Origin: Subsaximicrobium wynnwilliamsii
Lineage (GTDB): Bacteria > Bacteroidota > Bacteroidia > Flavobacteriales > Flavobacteriaceae
Direction of reading: 5' to 3'
DNA: 64,000 nucleotides
Assembly (NCBI RefSeq): GCF_007997225.1
Contig: NZ_VORM01000017.1
Span: 42,104-106,103, forward strand
The position numbers and the translations under genes were made by a program. The first letter of the stretch is position 1. The number at the start of each line of letters is the position of its first letter. The notes beneath the pieces are model-generated. The model did not search any database. It had not been told where the DNA came from and worked only from the letters and a program-made list of their open reading frames with translations. Shown here one piece after another: positions 58,148 to 64,000 of the stretch.

Positions 58148-58211
58148 AAGACAAAACTACGGATTTTTAACTATATGGTTTTTTTTAAATTGAATAAATT
58201 TCAATTTAAAA

Positions 58212-58850
58212 ATGGTTGGGAAGATTATAAAAATGATATTTTTACGGCATCAAGATAGAAAACCAACAATGCACAAGGTCTTTGTAAACGATAAACCCAT
58301 AGTCTTAACCACCACGGTTGAAGAGGAAGATGGGTTTAAAAATTATCTGCTTTCAAGAGTCAGTATAGGTAAAGTGATCAAGGTTTTGAATAAAACCTCT
58401 CTCAAAGAAGTACGCCTTATAGGCAAGAAAGAAGAAAAACTGCTTAAAAAATTTCTCAAAAAATTGCCCAATGTAATTGCAGGTGGCGGCAAAGTTTACA
58501 ATACTGAAGGCAAAATTCTCTTTATTTACCGCAATGACAAATGGGACCTTCCCAAAGGCAAAGCAGAACGTAAAGAAACCATTGAAGAAACCGCCCTTAG
58601 GGAGGTGGAGGAGGAGACAGGCGTAACAGGCCTTGAGATTGTGAGTCGCTTAGAATCCACCTATCATATTTTCAAACGCAACGGCAAGCACAAAATCAAA
58701 ATTACCCACTGGTTTGAAATGAAAACAAATTTTGAAGGTGAATTGCAACCAGAGTTAAACGAAGGCATTACCCAGGTTAAATGGTTAACGGCGGAAGAGA
58801 GCCGAGACGCGCTGGAGAATAGTTATGCCAATATCCGGTCTCTTGTTTAA
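58212..58850 (+). CDS. Nudix hydrolase
   Basis: The 212-residue protein has a complete Nudix box: Gly116, Glu122, Arg130-Glu131, Glu134-Glu135 and Gly137, in the order GX5EX7REUXEEXGU. WDLPKGKAERKE precedes it. Such enzymes split nucleoside diphosphates linked to another group. The substrate is unknown. About 90 residues of unassigned N-terminal domain come first (HKVFVNDKPIVLTT...). The start may be ATG 58269 (MHKVFVNDKP) rather than 58212, since the first 19 residues look unconserved. It is divergent from pyrE. Confidence 0.9.
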   Translation: MVGKIIKMIFLRHQDRKPTMHKVFVNDKPIVLTTTVEEEDGFKNYLLSRVSIGKVIKVLNKTSLKEVRLIGKKEEKLLKKFLKKLPNVIAGGGKVYNTEGKILFIYRNDKWDLPKGKAERKETIEETALREVEEETGVTGLEIVSRLESTYHIFKRNGKHKIKITHWFEMKTNFEGELQPELNEGITQVKWLTAEESRDALENSYANIRSLV

Positions 58851-58915
58851 CTGAAAAACATCAAACTACTTTATTATTTTTCTAAAAGCTTCGGATGTCT
58901 TTATTTTCTGAAGCA

Positions 58916-60190
58916 TCATTCACTTTGCTTCTCCAATTGGGAACTTATAAATGGTATTCTTGGCGCTAGAAAATATCCTGTGAGGCTCGCAAATAAAATA
59001 GGGATGAAATAAGAAAACCCAGTTAGGGTCGCAAGTAAAATCGTTGTGCTCATGGGGGTTCTAGTCACACAGGCGTTGATGCCGGCCATGCAGCTAATAA
59101 TTGCCAAGGTTAAGCTTGTGGCCGGGAAGATGTGATGAATAATCAAGCCTAAAGTTGCTCCAACAAAGAACAACGGAATGATGAACCCACCTCTCCAGCC
59201 CGATGTTACGGTAATGGCAATTGCGATGATTTTAAATAGGAGGATGAGCAACAAAAAATTGAGGCTGTATTCACCCGCAAGCAAGTCGTTTAATTGATAG
59301 TGGCTAAAGTATCTCGTAATAGGGAAATAATAGGGAATAATACCCAAAAGCACCCCGCCAATTAAAGTCTTGATGTAAATGGGGATAGGTCGTTTTTCAA
59401 ACGCTAATTTAAAGAATTTTGTGCAGTGAATAAAGAACCATCCCACGGCAGTTGCGGCGATGGCAAAAGCTACGGCCATCAAAAAATCCAATACCCCCGA
59501 ATATTCATAAGACGACAATTCCCATAGCGTACCGAGTCCCAGGTGAATGATTAAAGCGAACACCACCTAGCTAAAACTACTGGCCACCAGTGCAGGAATG
59601 ATTGCTTTATAGTATTCAACGGCGTGTTTATGGTGTAAAATTTCCAAAGAGAATAAACTTCCGCCCAATGGCGCGCCAAACATTGCGGTAAAACCTGATG
59701 CCATCCCCGCAATGCTCATCGATCGTAATTGCTCGCCCTTCAGTCTAAACAATTTGCCAAACCAAGTGCCTGTAGAGCCAATTACCTGAACCAACGGCGC
59801 CTCAGGCCCCAAGCTTCATCCAGATGCAATACAAAGTAAAGAGGAGAGGATCATTGACGGATTATTCTTCGGGTCGAGTTTTCCCTTATTGAATCTAATG
59901 TTATTCACGATGAGGTGAATCTCTCCTGGATCGCCAATAAAGTGTATCACCAAACCAGCTAGAAGTCCGCAAATCGCCATGACAGGAATAACCAGCCAAC
60001 CGGTAAAGGCTGCCAATTCATGAGTAAGGAACTCTAGAGCAATCCAATAGATGCCTGCTATGACCCCGCCAACCAATCCTAAAATCGCCCACAAAATAAA
60101 CATTCGGGAAAACACGAATGGATTGAACCTAATGGGTTGATCGAGAATATTTGAATAGCTAATTAGCTTCCGTCTTCGTTTAAGTTTCAA
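58916..60190 (-). pseudogene. ClC-family chloride channel/antiporter, broken by two in-frame stops
   Basis: One reading frame of 425 codons runs from a TTG at 60190 to the stop at 58916. It encodes a ClC protein with many membrane helices. Two stop codons interrupt it in frame. TGA at 59816-59818 falls inside the pore motif, between ASG and SLGPEAP; the gating glutamate is in GPEAP just after it. The conserved residue there is normally Gly, so GGA to TGA is the likely change. TAG at 59567-59569 falls between ASSFS and VVFALI. The frame is otherwise clean, so the decay is recent, or the stops are sequencing errors. No ATG is well placed at the start. A -7 element lies upstream at 60269-60276. 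Confidence 0.85.
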
Positions 60191-60850
60191 TTGCGAAAAT
60201 CTGTTTTAATTGTAACAGTTATGAGATCAAAAGCTGATGTGTTAAAGAGGAGGGTTACAATTTAGAAACAAATATAATGTAAATGTATAGCCTATACCAA
60301 GTAGTTTATCTAGGAATTTAATATTAGTGAATTTTTAAGCGTGAGTTGAAAAAAGTGAATCGTTGTAACGCAAAATCCGTTGCTTCATCAGGTGTAAAGA
60401 GAATAGTATTTCAATCGTTTTGTAAATTTAAACAATGTGTTCTATCCTGTCTGGAATCCTTGAGTTACTGTAAACGCTATCCCAGGGCTATCAATGCCAG
60501 TAAGCGAACTAGCTTTTAAACTATGCAATTCTTCAGATGTTATGGATCAATTTATTTTGTTCCCCAGCCAGTTAATAAATTAAACATCTTCGTTGTATTT
60601 TCTTCAGCAAATATTCGGTTGAAACATTACGAAAAGTTTTAATAATCACAAATGGGATGTTTGAGATCTAGTATGTATCGTGTTTGTGGACAATGGGCAG
60701 TGCGAAAGACCCATTATTTGCAGAAGGGTTTGTTTCGTTACACCGAAAATTTAAGATTATTTTAGGATTTTCTGTTTAACATATTTAGTTAAAAGTTAAA
60801 CAGAATAAAGTTTTAAGTTATATATTTGAAGAAATAAAAACTTATAAATT
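60191..60850. other. Long non-coding gap between the ClC remnant and the fasciclin gene
   Basis: No convincing gene is visible in these 660 bases. At 60269-60300, on the minus strand, TTG and TATATTTG with a 21-base spacer form a probable promoter for the ClC gene. At 60821-60828, on the plus strand, TATATTTG is a probable -7 element for the fasciclin gene, without a clear -33. The middle (about 60340-60780) has mixed composition and no repeats that I can see; it may be the decayed remains of a gene. Confidence 0.5.
60821..60828 (+). promoter_or_regulatory. Predicted -7 element of the fasciclin gene
   Basis: TATATTTG matches the Bacteroidota -7 consensus exactly and lies 22 bases before the ATG. 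No good -33 element is present. Confidence 0.5.
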
Positions 60851-61363
60851 ATGAAAAAATTAATCCTTATTTTGACTATTAGTATGTCTGTAGCACTTTC
60901 TAACACTGTTACCGCACAAGAAACAATTGTAGATGTTGCCGTTGGAAACGAAGATTTTTCGACCTTGGTAACTGCTTTAAAAGCTGCCGATTTAGTTGGA
61001 GCTTTGCAAGGTGATGGTCCCTTTACCGTTTTTGCTCCCACCAATGATGCTTTCGCTAAAATTGATTCAAAAACCTTAAATTCTTTGTTAGAGGAAAAAA
61101 ATCAAAAAGCACTGGCAAACATCTTAACTTACCACGTAGTAGCTGGAAAATTAACAGCAAAAGACGTAACTGCTGCTTTAAAGAACGGCAATGGCACTGT
61201 TGAATTAGAAGCTTTAAATGGCGAAGAAATTACTGTAATGCAAAAAGATGGTAAAATTTGGTTGAAAGACTCAAAAGGAAATTATAGCGAAATTACTGCT
61301 ACAGATGTCATGGGTAGCAATGGTGTAATCCATGTGATAGACACCGTTGTAATGCCTAAGTAA
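60851..61363 (+). CDS. Secreted fasciclin (FAS1) domain protein
   Basis: The 170-residue protein has a signal peptide (1-22, ending VTAQ) and one FAS1 domain. The two conserved blocks are present: TLVTALKAADLVGALQGDGPFTVFAPTNDAF and the C-terminal GSNGVIHVIDTVVMP, with the YH motif in LTYHVVAGKL. FAS1 domains mediate adhesion in the periplasm or outside the cell. There is no lipobox and no type IX sorting domain. It is a single gene with a -7 element and a terminator. Confidence 0.93.
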   Translation: MKKLILILTISMSVALSNTVTAQETIVDVAVGNEDFSTLVTALKAADLVGALQGDGPFTVFAPTNDAFAKIDSKTLNSLLEEKNQKALANILTYHVVAGKLTAKDVTAALKNGNGTVELEALNGEEITVMQKDGKIWLKDSKGNYSEITATDVMGSNGVIHVIDTVVMPK

Positions 61364-61388
61364 TTAGGAGTTTATTTTAATAAAAATA

Positions 61389-61416
61389 AAGTCTCGATGG
61401 TTCGAGGCTTTTTTTT
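61389..61416 (+). terminator. Terminator after the fasciclin gene
   Basis: An 8-bp stem with one G-T pair (61390-61397 with 61402-61409) and a TGGT loop is followed by eight T bases. It marks the end of the conserved part of the window; the AT-rich accessory module begins about 120 bases later. Confidence 0.82.
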
Positions 61417-61533
61417 GTGCGATTTTTTCTCGCTGCTTAACATAACGCTTGAAATTGCACTAGGTGGTTATTTCGAGTTACGCCAATTTCAATCTTGCAG
61501 AAATTATATCCGGAGCTGTATTGTGGAACTTGT

Positions 61534-61645
61534 TTGAGTATGATTAGCTGTGCGTCTCAAGCACTAATTTAGCTAATAAAAACGAACTTGGGCATCCACG
61601 AGGATTTTCGGAAGAAGAACAAGCCAAGCAATTAATTATACGCGA
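61534..61645. repeat. 112-bp direct repeat, copy 1
   Basis: This segment matches 63762-63873 over 112 bases without gaps; I count 9 mismatches (about 92% identity). In one frame it reads without stops after an initial TAG, as CVSSTNLANKNELGHPRGFS and on to IIRD. Several mismatches between the copies are at third codon positions, which suggests descent from coding sequence. Confidence 0.9.
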
Positions 61646-61660
61646 CTTACCACATGTATT

Positions 61661-62698
61661 TTATTTCAGAAGTTGGTCAATTTCCTTTTCAATTATATTT
61701 GCTCCTTCTGAAAAACCAACAAATGATTTAACTATAACTCCGTTTTGGTCGATTAAAAAACTATTCGGAATTGCAGTAACTGCATAATTTTTAACGTTTT
61801 CGCCTTTCATTCCTTTCAAGTCCGAAATACTCAACCAATTAATTTTATCGTCTTGACTTGATTTTCTCCACGATTTTTCATCAGTGTCAAGCGAATAACT
61901 AACAATAATAAAATCATCATTACTATACTTTTTAACTAATTCGGGAAATTCTTTTTTGTTTTGTAATCTGCAAGGATAACAACCTGCTGCCCAAAAATCC
62001 AACAAAATGACTTTACCTTTATAATCAGATAATTTATGTTGTTTACCATTCAAGTCTTTTCCAACAATATCTCTGAATTTATCTCCAGGTTTTATGTCAA
62101 CTGTTTTAGCATAAGCCAACAATTCTTGACCTTTTGGTGAATTTGAATTTATAGAATCTAACTTTTTATGAAATAGTAATAAACTATCTTTTGAAACTTC
62201 TTTTTTCTTGTATAATAATTCGTTCAATGTCATTTGGTTATTGGCATTTGAAAAGAGAAAATCAATTTCTTTATCAACTTTATATCTCTTATCACTATTT
62301 ATAGATATAGAATCGTATTTCGAATATAAATCTGTTTGATTTGAACCAGTTACTTTTGCATTAATAAAATCAGAGTAATCTCCTGAAATTGATATATTTT
62401 CATTTTCTAAAAAGAAAAATTTATATGGTTCTATATGCTTTTTGTTTTTGTCGTAAAATTCTAAATAGCAAAGCGATGGTAAATCTACTTTTCCAGAAAA
62501 TTTGAAACGTTCATTTATCACAAAAGCAGAATCTATGTTTTTGTCAATATCTCTATTGTAAAGATATACTTTAGTGCTATCAAGGAAATTTTTTGCAGAA
62601 ACTGTTAAATCAAAAGTTTCTCTTTTTGTTATTTCTCCATCTTTTTTGCAAGAAAATGTTATTGAAATTACTAATAATACTAAAAATATTCTTTTCAT
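61661..62698 (-). CDS. TlpA/ResA-like thioredoxin-fold lipoprotein
   Basis: The 345-residue protein has a lipoprotein signal (TFSC, Cys17, then KKDGE). An N-terminal beta region of DUF4369 type (about 28-130) is followed by a helical linker. The C-terminal AhpC/TSA-Redoxin domain has the active-site pair Cys240 and Cys243 in AAGCYPC. Such proteins reduce disulfides in the periplasm. I chose ATG 62696-62698 (MKRIFLVLL) because it begins a proper signal; the frame stays open 29 codons upstream. The gene is AT-rich compared with its neighbours and lies inside the repeat-flanked module. Confidence 0.85.
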   Translation of the reverse strand: MKRIFLVLLVISITFSCKKDGEITKRETFDLTVSAKNFLDSTKVYLYNRDIDKNIDSAFVINERFKFSGKVDLPSLCYLEFYDKNKKHIEPYKFFFLENENISISGDYSDFINAKVTGSNQTDLYSKYDSISINSDKRYKVDKEIDFLFSNANNQMTLNELLYKKKEVSKDSLLLFHKKLDSINSNSPKGQELLAYAKTVDIKPGDKFRDIVGKDLNGKQHKLSDYKGKVILLDFWAAGCYPCRLQNKKEFPELVKKYSNDDFIIVSYSLDTDEKSWRKSSQDDKINWLSISDLKGMKGENVKNYAVTAIPNSFLIDQNGVIVKSFVGFSEGANIIEKEIDQLLK

Positions 62699-62908
62699 AA
62701 TTGTGGTTTTTTTCAAATGGTGTAGAACGTTTGGTATATGAAAATTAGCGCTGAAAATAAGCGATAATTTTCGGATAAAACACAAGCCGAATTTTTAAAT
62801 TTTACTAATTATTTTATTTTTGTGATTTTGTCAAATTTAAAAATTTGGCGACTTTCCAAAAATGCCCGAACCTTAATGTTAGCAATGACTCGCGCTATTT
62901 TTTATATA

Positions 62909-63758
62909 CGTTGTAGTGCGTTTTTATTCTTCCATTATTATTGATTCAACTATTTTCCATTCCGAATCAAGTTTATTAAAAATATAATTTATTGTTATTC
63001 CTTCTGGTACATAGTATAGTTGAAGTCTTAATTTATCAATTATACAAGTCCAATCTCCTATTCCAATATATTCAGTTATCGATTTTCTTTTAATTTCTTC
63101 TTCGGAAAGAAACTTGACATTCGTGTCAAATTTCGTGATGCTTTCAATATTGTTTTTATTGATTACGCCAAACTCTTTAAAAATCAATGGTTTTCTGTTT
63201 GGGGATTTATCAATATGAAAGTATTGTTGTAATTCAGGTAAATCAATTGCCATTTGAACTATTTGCCTAATTTCCGGTATTGATAATTGTGTGTATTCAG
63301 TAACAAACAGCTTTAATAGTCCAATTGTAAATCCATTTCCATTAATTTTATCTGAGTAATTTATGGATATTTCTTTGTTTAAATTTTTTGAAAAAAGTTT
63401 ATCAATCTCGCTTTTTGGAATTCTAAATTTGGAACGACTATTACTTTCATTTTTAAATGTTGCAATAATTTGATTATCGCATACTAGTTCAATTTTTCTA
63501 TCAATAACTTCATTGTTGAAATCGTAAAAAACAGAAAGGACTAAGTTCTCGTATTTATCAGTTGAGTTGATTTTTGCAGTATATCTGTTTGAATCTAGAA
63601 AGTGACTTTTAAATAGTAATTCAGAGTCTTTATAAAGTTGCCAATTCGTAATTGTGTCCATTTTAACTTCTGCAAAAGTCAGATTTGTAAATCCGATTGC
63701 AAAAATCAATAGCAATATTTTTATTCGATTTCTCATTTTTCTCAAATGCACTACAACG
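62909..63758. repeat. 15-bp inverted repeats around the secreted-protein gene
   Basis: CGTTGTAGTGCGTTT (62909-62923) and AAATGCACTACAACG (63744-63758) are inverted copies with one mismatch. They enclose the hypothetical gene and touch its two ends. A related but diverged sequence, AAATGGTGTAGAACG (62715-62729), lies in the same place upstream of the neighbouring TlpA-like gene. Confidence 0.8.
62924..63736 (-). CDS. Hypothetical secreted protein
   Basis: The 270-residue protein begins at ATG 63734-63736 (MRNRIKILL); five further codons upstream are open. It has a signal peptide (about 1-22, ending LTFAEV), no lipobox and no membrane segment after it. The middle has a beta-rich region (YENLVLSVFYDFNNEVIDRKIELV) and the C-terminus reads like a small domain (WTCIIDKLRLQLYYVPEGITINYIF). 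I do not recognise a family. It is AT-rich, enclosed by 15-bp inverted repeats, and lies in the same direction as the TlpA-like gene. Confidence 0.7.
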   Translation of the reverse strand: MRNRIKILLLIFAIGFTNLTFAEVKMDTITNWQLYKDSELLFKSHFLDSNRYTAKINSTDKYENLVLSVFYDFNNEVIDRKIELVCDNQIIATFKNESNSRSKFRIPKSEIDKLFSKNLNKEISINYSDKINGNGFTIGLLKLFVTEYTQLSIPEIRQIVQMAIDLPELQQYFHIDKSPNRKPLIFKEFGVINKNNIESITKFDTNVKFLSEEEIKRKSITEYIGIGDWTCIIDKLRLQLYYVPEGITINYIFNKLDSEWKIVESIIMEE

Positions 63759-63761
63759 CCC

Positions 63762-63873
63762 TTGAGTATGATTAGTTGCGTGTCTCAAGCGCTAATTTAG
63801 CAAATAAAAACGAACTAGCGAATCCACGAGGATTTTCGGAAGAAGAACAGGCCAAGCAATTAATTATACGCGA
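63762..63873. repeat. 112-bp direct repeat, copy 2
   Basis: This is the second copy of the segment at 61534-61645. It starts 3 bases after the right inverted repeat of the hypothetical gene. Its coding-like frame reads RVSSANLANKNELANPRGFS and on to IIRD. It ends at CGCGA, and the group II intron begins 3 bases later. Confidence 0.9.
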
Positions 63874-63876
63874 TGT

Positions 63877-64000
63877 GTGTGCCCAGCATGGGCATCTTTA
63901 TAACTACAGAAAAGTAGTTAATTAATCTAGAGGGTGCAAGTCCCTTATGGGCAGGGGTAACGCCTTGAACCATTAGTAAGCTGCAAGGTTGCTAGTTGTG
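63877..64000 (+). mobile_element. 5' end of a group II intron (continues past the window)
   Basis: The sequence begins GTGTGCCCAGCATGGGC, the consensus 5' splice site (GUGYG) and first stem of a bacterial group II intron. It continues with GAGGGTGCAAGTCCC, a domain I segment, then GGCAGGGGTAACGCC and GCTGCAAGGTTGCTAG, in the order seen in such introns. No intron-encoded reverse transcriptase is reached before the window ends. It sits right after direct-repeat copy 2, at the point where the two repeat copies stop matching. Confidence 0.85.

Noticed and set aside
59816..59818. TGA in the ClC gene as a selenocysteine codon
   Set aside because: The position is a Gly in the family, a second different stop (TAG) follows, and no SECIS-like hairpin is evident right after the TGA.

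Overview
The window looks like a chromosomal segment of a member of the Bacteroidota, most likely family Flavobacteriaceae. The signs are a SusC/SusD pair, lipoproteins with short acidic export signals, an M28 peptidase with a type IX secretion sorting domain, promoters of the Bacteroidota form TTTG-N19-TAnnTTTG, few Shine-Dalgarno sequences, and a merged str-S10-spc-alpha ribosomal cluster without tuf. No species is claimed.

Layout. Positions 1-6230 (minus strand) hold a SusD lipoprotein cut by the window edge, its SusC TonB-dependent partner, and an Omp85-type outer membrane protein. Positions 6327-24415 (plus strand) are one long ribosomal cluster: rpsL-rpsG-fusA-rpsJ, rplC to rpsQ, rplN to secY, infA-rpmJ-rpsM-rpsK, then a strong terminator with an embedded promoter, then rpsD-rpoA-rplQ. 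The 38-residue rpmJ is included. carA and eno follow, each with its own terminator. Positions 27224-46463 hold housekeeping genes in mixed orientation: DUF481 barrel, citrate synthase, a DDAH-like amidinohydrolase, M28 peptidase, MiaE, RecG, M1 aminopeptidase plus patatin, an FMN glutamate-synthase-like protein, an AsmA-like protein, a UvrD/PcrA helicase, an esterase and TsaC. Positions 46630-58850 hold an OmpA lipoprotein, a glycosyltransferase, an HsdR_N-like nuclease domain, HolA, a PfpI/DJ-1 protein, the rsfS-ftsH-LUD-cdsA-psd-ACBP operon, BirA, an SRPBCC protein, PyrE and a Nudix hydrolase. Positions 58916-64000 are less conserved: a ClC channel gene broken by two in-frame stops, a fasciclin protein, and an AT-rich accessory module of two secreted-protein genes between 112-bp direct repeats, ending in the 5' end of a group II intron.

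How the genes fit together. Most of the window is translation (ribosome, EF-G, IF-1, RsfS, TsaC, MiaE), transcription (RpoA), export (SecY, Omp85), DNA maintenance (RecG, UvrD, HolA) and central metabolism (CarA, Eno, GltA, PyrE, BirA). The ftsH-psd operon links membrane protein quality control to phospholipid synthesis.

The most unusual structure is not a gene. Many intergenic spaces carry short tandem repeats with a strict 7-bp period. The unit differs from place to place, some arrays have inverted arms, and inside the ribosomal cluster several end within 0-13 bases of a start codon. One tract has a 6-bp period. The second point of interest is the accessory module at 61534-64000. Promoters, terminators and repeats were found by eye and are predictions.
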